A stretch of DNA of 64,000 nt from Liopterus haemorrhoidalis. Its lineage: Eukaryota > Arthropoda > Insecta > Coleoptera > Dytiscidae. Both the position numbers and the translations under genes were made by a program. A model generated the notes under the pieces. That model had not been told where the DNA came from, ran no database searches, and saw only the letters and a program-made list of their open reading frames with translations. The DNA lies in NCBI GenBank assembly GCA_963971575.1, contig OZ020616.1, positions 2,004,924-2,068,923 on the forward strand, written 5' to 3'. This document shows positions 9,623 to 18,979 of this stretch, piece after piece. Every line of letters starts with the position of its first letter. The stretch's first letter is position 1.

Positions 9623-10204
9623 ATCAGCTGTATCAGTACTTGTATAAAATACATTCTAGCAGTAGAGTAGAAATAATTTGGCCTAATATTTTCTAAAAGA
9701 AGTATTATTTATCATGACCATGGAAACGTTACATATAAGTATGAAAAAATTGAGACAGAAAAAAATTCGAAAAATTCGAAAAAAAATTTCGTTTTATCAA
9801 ATAATTTCTCAAATAAAAGTTGTTAGTTAATGCTTTTATAGCAACTTTTGTTCATTAAATTTTTTCTAAATATTTTTCTGTTGTGAAATATTCACAAAAA
9901 TCTTAAAATCGACACGAGTAAACTCCCATTTTCAGTCAACCGATTTTTACCAAAAGTTGATCAGCTTGTTCCATTGATGTCAAAAGCTTAAATATGCAGT
10001 TTCATAAAAATCCTTTCTGCCGAATTAGCTCTGCACGTGTACACAGACAGACAGGCGGACGGACGGACAGACGGACAGACAGACGTCAAAACGAATAGTC
10101 AAAACGTTATGTAGGGACATCAATTCGTGGAGATCCATTGAAATCTCGAAATGTCAAAATCGGTATGTTCACAATACCTCCCTTATATATGTTGGCGGTC
10201 GGTA
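9623..10204 (+). mobile_element. X repeat, copy X1
   Basis: Shares with X2 and X3 the internal landmarks ATCATGACCATGGAAACG, TGCACGTGTACACAGACAGA, a CAGA/CGGA tract, ATCAATTCGTGGAGATCC and the right end TTGGCGGTCGGT. The left terminus seen in X2 (ACCGACCGCC) is missing here. It encodes nothing. The family is a non-autonomous, MITE-like repeat of about 600 bp. Confidence 0.75.
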
Positions 10205-10682
10205 AAAATCAGCTGTGGCCACCACAGGACCGACCGCCATCATAAAGTACTTGTATAAAATACATTCTAGCAGCAGAGTAGAAATAATTTGGCCTAATAT
10301 TTTCTAACAGAGGTATTATTTATCATGACCATGGAAACGTTACATATAAGAATAAAAAAATTTCGAAAAATTTTTCAAAATTTTTTCCAAATTTTTTTCG
10401 TTTTATCAAAAAATTTCTCAAATAAAAGTTGTCAGTTATTGCTTTTATAGCAACTTTTGTTAAATAAATTTTTTCTAAATATTTTTCTGTTGTGAAATAT
10501 TCACAAAAATCTTAAAATCGACACGAGTAAACTCGCATTTTTAGTCAACCGATTTTTACCAAAAGTTGATCAACTCATGTCATTGATGACAGAAGCTTAA
10601 ATATGAAGTTTCATAAAAATCCTTTCAGCCGAATTTGCTCTGCACGTGTACACAGACAGACAGACGGACGGTCTGACAGACG

Positions 10683-10713
<31 letters not shown>

Positions 10714-10842
10714 CGACAGACATCATGCTAAAAATAGTTAAAACGTTATGTAGGGACCTCAATTCGTGGCGATCCAGCGAAATCTCGAAACGTCAAAATC
10801 GGTATGATCACAATACCTCCCTTATATATGTTGGCGGTCGGT
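10205..10842 (+). mobile_element. X repeat, copy X2 (tandem with X1)
   Basis: The left terminus ACCGACCGCC (10229-10238) and right terminus GGCGGTCGGT (10833-10842) are a perfect 10-bp inverted repeat. The short stretch AAAAATCAGCTGTGGCC joins it directly to the end of X1, so the two form a head-to-tail dimer. Confidence 0.8.
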
Positions 10843-11816
10843 AAAAATGATAGAGAGACTTGTGTGTGATGTTATTTATGTTGTATGCAAGTTATTTATA
10901 CATACAAACACTTTACCATTCAGTAAAAACTTAGGTTAGGTGTTCTACGTCAACGTTCAACGGCGTCAAAAGTAGAAAGTTGACGAACATTCAATATCAA
11001 CAGCGTAGAACGCCGTTCAGACGTTGCTCATTCTGTGCACTACAGCTTGATTTTAACTTTGCGCTAACAGATTGCGCCGTCCAAACGCCGTCAACGCGTC
11101 GTCGAACTAGTTGGTGGTGATTATGTTGAGAAATAATTTAGGTATGTGAGTAAATCTTACGTATATTAAAACTTTTCTTATTACCCTTATTTGTTTTTGT
11201 TTAACTCAACGGAACTTGAAAAAATAGGCCTCGTATCTCACGTATTATTTACGTTGCAGCAAAAATACCATTACATGTACTCCAGCTAGTGTAAAATAAT
11301 CTCTTATTAATAAAGTTTTATGACACTAGTCTGTAAAAGTTTTGACCAAACCTTGCATAAGATAGATTATTCTCTAAATGAAACAAAGTTGTTGTTTTTG
11401 GAACAACATGTGCATTTTGTTTTGTTTGTTTGTTGGTTTGTGTAAACTCGGAAGGCTAGAAATTGGAAACTAGAAATTCAGAGACCAATTAATTCCACAT
11501 ACCAACTAAAATTGATTGTAGTGGTTTGGAAAACACAAAGCCAACAAAGCACTTTAATGTAACTTGTTACTAATATAAATGCAATACCTAATAGTTACGC
11601 TTTTATTGCAACAAGCTTATTAAGATTTTTTGTATGTTTTTAGTAAAATAGTTTCAGTAATGAATTTTCCAGGCTTCCCAGGAAATTAAGTGATAATATA
11701 TTACACTTAACTATTACATTTACATACTATTACATAACATCATAGTACCCAGAACCAAGAAGATGGAAAATGAGCAAGCAACGTCTTTGTAAGATAGATG
11801 TAGATTGAGTCGAATG
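10843..11816. other. No gene recognised; CpG-rich stretch at 10930-11145
   Basis: CpG-rich sequence with repeated CGTTCAACGGCGTC / GCCGTTCAGACGTTG-type motifs, a TATACA at 10897 with TCAGT 24 bp downstream, and a good 5' splice-site match (TTTAG|GTATGTGAG) at about 11142. It might be a first exon or a degraded transposon end. The rest is AT-rich and featureless. Confidence 0.3.
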
Positions 11817-11818
11817 TA

Positions 11819-12095
11819 TGAAGGGTGTTCAAAAATTATTAGATGCAGTGGCGAATTAAGTTGCTTAGGGGCCCTGGGTGGTAAAATTAAAATGGGCCCT
11901 CTATTATTTCAAATAGAATGGAAATATTTGTATATAGACTTCGGTAGGCCCCCCGGCTTCGTGAGCCCCGGGCGGCCGCCCAGTCCACGCACCGCTTAAT
12001 TCGCCTCTGATTAGATGCGTTTTAGAACTGCAACTTCATTGATTTTTAATTGCACTATCTCCCAGAAATTCCCAGAACTTTGGAAACATCCCTCG
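11819..12095. mobile_element. Short mariner remnant with a hAT MITE inside it
   Basis: TA-flanked ends TGAAGGGTGTTC on the left and GGAAACATCCCTCG on the right resemble the terminus of the mariner at 39120-39871 (CGAGGGATGTTTCC). Without the hAT insertion at 11846-12009 only about 105 bp belongs to this element. Confidence 0.55.
11846..12009. mobile_element. 164-bp hAT MITE with 8-bp target duplication
   Basis: The ends CAGTGGCGAATTAAG and CTTAATTCGCCTCTG are inverted repeats (14 of 15). ATTAGATG at 11838-11845 is repeated at 12010-12017, the 8-bp duplication expected of hAT elements. The interior is GC-richer (GGGGCCCTGG, CCCCGGGCGG) and non-coding. Confidence 0.9.
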
Positions 12096-12182
12096 TATAT
12101 AAATATATTGTTCCAAAGTTTGTATTTTTATATATATATTATAAATAAATATTATTATTATTATATATTATTATAAGAGTGT

Positions 12183-13142
12183 TTTGGTTATACCTACAAT
12201 ACCTTGAAAAAATTGATGTGAAGTGTGAATATTCACACATTTCAGGGTTTCGCAGGTATATAATTAGTGAAGGCGGGTATGCTGAGTGTGTAGGACAAAT
12301 TTTACTTTGTAGTAATCACGGCAAAATGAACGATATTTTTAAAATAATTTATCGTCTGTTAATCATATAATAAGATAATTATTAAATTTACGCTCTTAAA
12401 AATTAAATACAACATTTGTCAAAATATAACTAGAATTTTGACAAAATAATTTCAACATAATAAAAATGCAAAAAAAAAAAGTTCAGAAAAAATAAAATTC
12501 ACTCAGTACTCGAACTCGAAACTCTTCGTTTACCAGCGAGTTTTAGCTTACGACACCAGTGCTGTAACCAATAACGCCATCGTACGCCTTGCATGTGAGT
12601 GTCTTACATTGGTATAACTTTTGTACTTTGTGAACCAAAAACCACAAAAAATGCGTTATTTTCCGAAAACATAATCTGATCAAAAATTCCTGTTGTACTA
12701 TTTCGGTTCACACCAATATACATTACTTAGAATTTTTTTAGATTTTTAGTTTAAACCATCTGGGCTACAGGGTGTGGGACAATTTTTTTTTGCACAATTT
12801 TGGCAAAAATCGCATCAAAATAATTTATTTTTCAAAAATAAAAATTTGATCGTTAATCCACGTACTAAGGACTTTCATTTGATACCCTACTCATAATTTA
12901 AAAAAAATATTTTTGTTTTCGATGAGCACATATTTGTTTATATTTTTAGGGGGATATGTTTTTTAAATGTTTTAGTATTTTTTCTATGTGCGGGTCAAAG
13001 AGTTGTATAAGCATGCCCAATTTCAACTCTCTAGGTTTAGCCGTTTGGCTACAATTTTTACCGAACAGACAGACAGACAGACAGACAGACGACAAAATGA
13101 CGGTATAAGGGTTTTTTGGTCATACCTACAAAACCCTAAAAA
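12183..13142 (+). mobile_element. Y repeat, copy Y1
   Basis: The left part holds the palindrome GTGTGAATATTCACAC and the terminus AGGGTTTCGCAGGTAT. The right end reads CATACCTACAAAACCCTAAAAA, so the ends are inverted repeats of AGGGTTTTGYAGGTAT. In order inside: an AT-rich body, an antisense tRNA-like module, the conserved block ATGCGTTATTTTCCGAAAAC, TTGATCGTTAATCCACGTAC, TGCGGGTCAAAGAGTTG and a CAGACAGA tract. A second Y right end (ATACCTACAATACC) lies directly before the left end at 12190-12205. Confidence 0.8.
12500..12582 (-). other. tRNA-like module in Y1
   Basis: On the minus strand ATGGCGTTATTGGTTAC occupies the A-box position and GAGTTCGAGTAC the B-box position. The spacing is wider than in an ordinary tRNA. 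No acceptor stem could be paired, so this is a tRNA-derived module and not a tRNA gene. Confidence 0.5.
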
Positions 13143-13780
13143 TGACTGGGGATTACCAATAATTCTCGGGAAATGTGATTTCTCGTTTTGATTCCCGATG
13201 GTTAAAAAATGTCGGTATTTTAGAAAACCTTAGAAGTCCGTATTTTCCGTATATACATGTGCACTTTCGCTGTCACCTGGTAACTGTTTTTATTTAAAAC
13301 GCTGTTTACGCAAAAATAGGTTTTATAATTTGATAAAAACTATTTTTAGTGCAAATTGTGTAATTTAATTAATTAATGTTGGTAAATGATAAAAGGTATG
13401 CAAGCTTACCTATACAATGATATAAGCCGTATGTTCCCAAAAAAGCTGATGTGGCTTGACTAATTTAAACGGATAAAAAACCAAGTATCTGCTGCATCAC
13501 AAACCATAGCGACATAAAGCTGATGGGATTATGTCAAATCCAATGCTTGCACAGTGAGGAACACCGTATAATACCGTTTTCAAATCCTGCAGACGGTGTC
13601 GATTTCCTTTTAACCAGAATTTTTACCCATCCTATTATTAACACAACATTTCTTTACAAGTGTCCCAAGAGAAATCTTTCAAACTTCAAGGCATATCCTT
13701 CATTAATTTTAAATAAAAGAATGTTATCAACATAGGTTCGTTTCAAAAAATTCTGATTTATTAACTCGATCGATTAATAT
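13143..13780. other. No feature recognised
   Basis: AT-rich sequence with no motif that I could assign. A 70-codon open frame at 13523-13735 has no recognisable content. Confidence 0.3.
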
Positions 13781-13784
13781 ATAA

Positions 13785-14915
13785 CACAGCCCAACAAACA
13801 TTTTGGTGCCTGCGAGTTTTTAACTGTCTCTAGGTAATTTTTGGGCACAGAATCCAAAATAGCCGTCAGATTTGGTCTATCAGATCTAGTTTTTGAGATA
13901 CGTTATATTGGCCTCTTTTGCAATAAAATATCTTATTTCTAAACTTGTGTATTTTTCACGTTATTACTGTTACTATTTGCTCCAACTGCCAGTTACAAAC
14001 ACAAAGGAGACAAAGTAAGGTATTTATTTTACAAAGTAAATAAATATACATTCATCACTTATCACTTAATGTTCCTTTGTACGACTTTCTAGCATGGAGT
14101 TTACAAGAACAGTCTTTCTCCAACAATAGTAGGCCATCATGTGGCTATCTTATCTTCCTTGATATCTATCTTCCATAGTTTTATGTCCTGACGGAATTTT
14201 TCCCCCGGTTCTTCACTAAAATCACCTAGGTTTTCTGGTAAGTGGTCATAATACAACCGAGAATATTAAAGTTGGAAAGCATATTTTCCACTTATTCTCT
14301 GCCTTATGATTTCCAAGAAAATGTTGTACTACTTGAATAAATGAACACCAAGAATTAGATTCAATCTTGTTCATTGATGCGGTTGGATTGGATTGTGGAT
14401 CTTCAGTAGGTTGCCTTATCCGAGGACCATCAAATATTCTGGCTTTCAGTTTTTCGGAGTTAATCCCACGAAATTTACGTGTCAAATAGCCTACACAAAG
14501 TCCATCTCGATTTAAAGTCTTCAAAAATTGCTACATAAGCCCAAACTTGATATGCAAGGGTGGAAATATAATTTTCTCTCTCGCAAAGGTTCGTTGCCAA
14601 CGTTTTGTTTTTCTTGAATTATGACATTTCTTAATGGAAATCACCCAATTTCTGTTAACCCAGTGCTGATCCTTAGCTCTGGTGTTCTAAAGACATAAAA
14701 AACAAGGATATTTTGTATATCCACTTTGCTGTCCAAGGAGGAAGTTTACCGTTTTTAGATAAAAAACTAAAATCAATTAGTCTGTATCTCAAAAACTAGA
14801 GCTGCTACAAAAAAGAGTCAGGTATTTTTGGAATCAGTACATCAAAAATATCCAAAATCAGTTCTTACTTTTCCGGCACCAAGATAAAAAATTATTTTGT
14901 TGGGCAGTGTAATTA
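13785..14915 (-). mobile_element. L element, copy A: long inverted repeats around a conserved gene
   Basis: The left end (CAGCCCAACAAACATTTTGG, TGCC) and the right end read in reverse (CACTGCCCAACAAAATAA, CTTGGTGCC) are inverted repeats. Similarity persists inwards for about 130 bp, including CTAGTTTTTGAGATACG/AG on both sides. The only coding content is the decayed gene at 14090-14770. The right end is followed by TA. Copy B at 21835-22803 has the same organisation. Confidence 0.65.
14090..14770 (-). pseudogene. Conserved invertebrate protein of unknown function, broken copy A
   Basis: Reading the minus strand, shifted frames give, in order: IIFPPLHIKFGLM, FLKTLNRDGLCVGYLTRKF, SEKLKARIFDGPRIRQ, SFIQVVQHFLGNHKAEN, then HLPENLGDFSEEPGEKFRQD and a weaker DRYQGR ... 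WRK stretch. This is the order of a large protein that I remember as widespread among invertebrate unnamed proteins, with the family signature G-D-x-S-x-E-Q-G-E-R-F-H-Q-D. No enzymatic domain is known to me. Stops and frameshifts interrupt it, and the family's N-terminal half is absent. Only its position between long inverted repeats suggests a mobile-element origin. Confidence 0.65.
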
Positions 14916-14919
14916 ATCG

Positions 14920-15440
14920 ATTTATTTATTATTAATCGATAACTTTATTTTATTTTCAAGAAATTACTTAGTTGTATTGTTGAAACACTGCTCGGTAGAT
15001 GACTCTGTTTTCTTCTTTTCAATTAAGTCCCTAGATTACTAGGTCTTCAGAACACTCGTTCTTGCCCATCTGGAGAATTAAACTCAACCACTACTGAATT
15101 CTATACTGCTATAGTTTGCGTCCAGTCAGATCAAATTTCAAATTCTCAAGAGCGAAAATAAAATTAATTACTTTACTTTATATTTTTTGATAGTATTTCA
15201 TGCAGAATTTGACATGCAATTAAACTAAAAGGTATATGTTTGTAGATCAATAAGTAAGGCTAATATATTGAAAATTACGTACCTCATTACATAAACGAAA
15301 CAGTAAGCATTAAGTAAACAAAAACATTTACATCCGCTATTGGCAAAGTATATTGTATTAAAATTAATAATGGAAAGATTAATAATAATATTGATACAAT
15401 ATCAACTATGATGACATTAGCCTATCGAAATTTAATTACT
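14920..15440. other. No feature recognised
   Basis: AT-rich sequence between the L element and a mariner fragment; no motifs found. Confidence 0.3.
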
Positions 15441-15444
15441 AATA

Positions 15445-15705
15445 CGAGGGCTACCTTTTAAGTTTTTACAAAAACTAAGAAAGAAAAAAACATTTTGGTG
15501 TTTTTATTGATTTTCAAAATATTCGCCTTTAAGATTTATACACTTTTGCATGCGTTCAAATCAATTCTCGAAACATTTTTTCCACTCTGAAGTTGGTATC
15601 TCAAAAACATGGTTTTCGAAGTCTTCAACAGCTTCTTGAGGTGATGGAAATCGCTATTCACGCATTTTTTGTTTGATATTGGGCAACAAAAAAGTCGCTC
15701 ATCGA
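15445..15705 (-). pseudogene. mariner transposase C-terminal fragment
   Basis: TA at 15443-15444 is followed by the mariner terminus CGAGGGCTACCTTTTAAG. On the minus strand the frame gives SEWKKCFENWF-like residues and MQKC, the end of the mariner catalytic domain, with frame breaks. The element is cut off at about 15705, where Y2 begins. It belongs to the same lineage as the element at 18887-20164 and the fragment at 40429-40728. No catalytic residue is kept. Confidence 0.65.
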
Positions 15706-15711
15706 GCTCAT

Positions 15712-16925
15712 CGAAAAAAAAAATATTTATTTAAAATTCTGAGAAGGGTATGAAATGAAAGTCCTTAGTACGTGGATTAACGGATCAAAATTTTATTTTT
15801 GCAAAATAAATTATTTTTGCGCGATTTTTGCCAAAAATTGCCCCACCCCTTGTAAGCCAGAGGGGATAATCTAAAAATTCTAAGTAATGAACATTGGTGT
15901 GAACCGGATTAGTACAACAAGAATTTTTGAATTTTTATTTTTTCTGTTTTTTGTTGTATTTTTATTTTGTTTAAATTATTTTGTCAAAATTCTAATTATA
16001 TTTTGGCAAATGTTGCATTTAATTTTTAAAAGCGTAAATTTAATAACAAGTGGGAATTGTTGGAATTATAATTTCATTCTATATTTCAATGTATACGAAA
16101 TCAGAAGGGCGGAGCATATGACTTAGAACAATCAATGGGAGCCATAGGCGCAATTTTCAAAATCATAATGAATCTTAATATAAAAAGATCAGCACAGGAC
16201 CGACCGCCATCATAAAGTACTTGTATAAAATACATTCTAGCAGCAGAGTAGAAATAACTTGACCTAATATTTTCTAACAGAGATATTATTTATCATGACC
16301 ATGGAAACGTTACATATAAGTATGAAAAAATGTCTCAAATAAAAGTTGTTAGTTATTGTTTTTATAGCAACTTTTGTTAAATAAATTTTTTCCAAATATT
16401 TTTCTGTTGCTAAATATTCGCAAAAATCTTAAAATCTACACGAGTAAACTCCCATTTTTATTCAACCGTTTTTTACCAAAAGTTGATCAACTCGTGCCAT
16501 TGATGGCATAAGCTTAAATATGAAGTTTCATAAAAATCCTTTGAGCCAAATTTGCTCTGCACGTGTACACAGACAGATAGACAAACAGACAGATGGATGG
16601 ACGGACGGACGGACAGATATACCAACAGATATCATGCTAAAAATAGTCAAAACGTTATGTAGGGACCTACATTCGTGGAGATCCATCGAAATCACGAAAT
16701 GTCAAAATCGGTATGATCACAATACCTCCCTTATATATGTTGGCGGTCGGTAAAAATACTGCGCATATTTAGAAACCTAAATAATGGTATTCGAATTAAA
16801 ATTAACAAAAAAATAGTTTAACATAAAATTTGTATTTAAAGCTCTTAGATTATATCATCATTCACTTACTAAATACCTGCGAAACCCTGAAATGTGTGAA
16901 AATTCACACTTCACATCAATTTTTC
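15712..16925 (-). mobile_element. Y repeat, copy Y2, lacking the tRNA-like module
   Basis: Minus-strand orientation. TTAGTACGTGGATTAACG, GTGTGAACCGGATTAGTAC, TTTGGCAAATGTTGCAT and the terminus ATACCTGCGAAACCCTG followed by the palindrome GTGTGAAAATTCACAC are all in Y order. Between GTACAACAAGAATTTTTGA and the TTTTATTTTGTTTAAATT block there is only AT-rich filler: the tRNA-like part and its flanks are missing. X3 is inserted at 16190-16751. Confidence 0.75.
16190..16751 (+). mobile_element. X repeat, copy X3, nested in Y2
   Basis: The terminus ACCGACCGCC (from 16199) and its inverted partner GGCGGTCGGT (16742-16751) bound a typical X interior with GCACGTGTACACAGACAGAT and a CAGA/CGGA tract. 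Y sequence is continuous on both sides. AAAAA occurs on both flanks, compatible with a short target duplication in an A-run. Confidence 0.8.
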
Positions 16926-16940
16926 TTTTTTAATCTCACA

Positions 16941-17048
16941 GGACACTTGGAAATTTTTGTGGCACACCTTTGAGAAATACTGCCTTAGTCTATCTCACGC
17001 CACTATGGTTACCCTGTATAAGGTTGCGAATTTTTCAAATTAACCTTA
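16941..17048. other. Possible hAT terminus, otherwise unassigned
   Basis: GGCACACCTTTGAGAAATACTG at 16962-16983 resembles a hAT right end (reverse complement CAGTATTTCTCAAAG). No partner was found. Confidence 0.35.
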
Positions 17049-17050
17049 TA

Positions 17051-18359
17051 CAAGGTGTCTCAAAAGAAATTTTATATTTATATAGCTTACTGCGTGAACG
17101 CAACATATCCGAGGGGCGCGGGGGTTATGTCAATCGGTAGCCTGGCTCTTGGGAATCCAGTCGCTATGGAGCGTTTCTCGGGAGCAGACCGCGCGTTATG
17201 CGTGCGAGAGTTTTACAAAAACGGTGATTCGGCGGCTGTAGCGCGTAGAAAATTCTGCAGTATTCGAGGTTTTCGCCACTTAAATGATGCGCCAAGCATT
17301 CCTCTCATTCGACATTGGGTTAAAAAGTTTGAAGAGACTGGTACAACGCTGGATAAATCAAAATCCGGGCGACCTAGGTCATCAAGAACGGTAGAAAACG
17401 TGGAGAATGTTAATCAGTCTTTTCGTGACGACCCGAACCTTTCAATTCGGAAGCGCGCAAGTGCTTTAAAAGTGCATAGATCATCATTACATCGCATTAT
17501 GCACAAAGACCTAAAGCTGCACCCCTACAAAATTCAATTGGTGCAAGAATTAAAGCCCCAAGATGCCAGTCAGAGGCTTAATTTCGTAAATCAGGTAATT
17601 GAGCGATTTTCAACGTTTACCAACATTTTGTTTTCGGATGAAGCTCATTTTCATCTTAATGGCCACGTAAATAAGCAGAACTGCCGCTACTGGAGTGCAA
17701 CGAATCCGAAACGCAAACATCAGAAACCCCTACATTCACCTAAAGTGACCGTATGGGCTGCGATGTCGGCGCGAGGAATTATCGGCCCTTACTTTTTTGA
17801 AGACGAAAGGGGACGTGCAGTTACAGTGAATTCAGAGCGTTATGTGGAGATGTTAGACAACTTCTTGGTACCTGAACTGCAAAACTTTCCTGGCTATAAC
17901 CAAAGAACATGGTTCCAACAGGACGGAGCAATTTCACACACGTCCAATATGTCTCTGCCACGTGTTCGTGAAATTTTCTCAGGCAAATTGATCTCCCGGA
18001 GAGGTGACATAAATTGGCCTCCACGCAGTCCAGATTTAACCCCTATGGACTTTTTCCTATGGGGTTATCTTAAATCTAAAGTTTACGCCAATAAACCGAC
18101 TTCACTGGCGCATTTGAAAGAAAATATCCGTCACGAAATGGCAGCCATCCCTGAGTCCACCTGCCGAGACGTCATAAGTAATTTTACTGTTCGATTAAAT
18201 GAGTGCCGAGAACGCGAGGGTCTACATTTAGACGATATTATTTTTAGGAAATAAATCCCCAAAAAGTGTATGTTAATAATTAATAAACATTTTTTCTATT
18301 TACGGCTTACTTTTTTTTAATCGATCCACTAAATATAAAATTTCTTTTGAGACACCTTG
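17051..18359 (+). mobile_element. Complete DD41D Tc1/mariner-type element, copy 2
   Basis: TA target duplications at 17049-17050 and 18360-18361 bound a 1309-bp element. Its 30-bp terminal inverted repeats, starting CAAGGTGTCTCAAAAGAAAT, are perfect. It holds one uninterrupted transposase gene. The near-identical copy 3 lies at 50929-52238. Confidence 0.95.
17127..18254 (+). CDS. DD41D transposase (DUF4817 + DDE_3), apparently intact, copy 2
   Basis: From ATG at 17127 the protein is 375 residues. Another ATG at 17166 (MERFSGADRAL) would give 362 residues and fits the usual start of DUF4817 equally well. The frame is open upstream into the inverted repeat, but without ATG. Residues about 14-70 are a DUF4817-type helix-turn-helix (REFYKNGDSAAVARRKF, then IRHWVKKFEETG); a second one follows (SIRKRASALKVHRSSLHRI). 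The catalytic aspartates are D171 (LFSDEAHFHL), D266 (WFQQDGAISH) and D308 (LTPMDFFLWG), leaving 41 residues between the last two: the DD41D signature. No stop or frameshift is present. It would excise and insert the element at TA in the nucleus. The host promoter is unknown. Confidence 0.93.
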   Translation: MSIGSLALGNPVAMERFSGADRALCVREFYKNGDSAAVARRKFCSIRGFRHLNDAPSIPLIRHWVKKFEETGTTLDKSKSGRPRSSRTVENVENVNQSFRDDPNLSIRKRASALKVHRSSLHRIMHKDLKLHPYKIQLVQELKPQDASQRLNFVNQVIERFSTFTNILFSDEAHFHLNGHVNKQNCRYWSATNPKRKHQKPLHSPKVTVWAAMSARGIIGPYFFEDERGRAVTVNSERYVEMLDNFLVPELQNFPGYNQRTWFQQDGAISHTSNMSLPRVREIFSGKLISRRGDINWPPRSPDLTPMDFFLWGYLKSKVYANKPTSLAHLKENIRHEMAAIPESTCRDVISNFTVRLNECREREGLHLDDIIFRK

Positions 18360-18361
18360 TA

Positions 18362-18886
18362 CAATGACCGTTACAATGTACCGGAAATCATTCCCGATCC
18401 AATTGAGTTTGCTGAATATAGGTCGTCTATGAATTTTAACGGACGTGGGACATAAAGGTTTTTTTTTGTAATTCATGATTTAGATTTGTGTTGTACGTCA
18501 TGTTCTAAATCCACGGAACACTGGTTTAAATATTGCTGAGCATGCATAATAATTTGCCAGCAGTATTCTTCTATTCATGGCCTATATAAAACGGCGTGTT
18601 CAAATAGCAGCACGTGAATGTCAAGTTGAGTATTCGTATTGTTCCTAACTAATCCGTAGTTACACTGAATAATTCGATTTCAACTAGCACACTTAATTTA
18701 CACTAGTTTATTAAGCGAAGTGTCAAAGTTCAAAATGTAAATATCAACGGGAATTTATGCGTTTTAATAATGGATCCAACTAATAAGTCTCCAGTGTTTT
18801 GATTAATGTTTTACAGTTCAGTTTCATAATGTTTGTATAACATTTGAAGATGAAATTGATGTTTGGCAAAAAATATGCCGAGTGTA
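18362..18886. other. No feature recognised
   Basis: AT-rich sequence between two transposons; no gene or repeat structure identified. Confidence 0.3.
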
Positions 18887-18979
18887 TGAGGGTTACCTTT
18901 TATACAACGACCACTAGATGGCAATATTGAAATGTGACATTACTATATTCGTAAATTTGACATTTATTATTGTGAAATC

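Noticed and set aside
17055..17126. Longer N-terminus of the DD41D transposase beginning at GTG in the inverted repeat
   Set aside because: No ATG is available, and in copy 3 the corresponding open frame runs out into unrelated flanking DNA, so translation more likely starts at 17127 or 17166.
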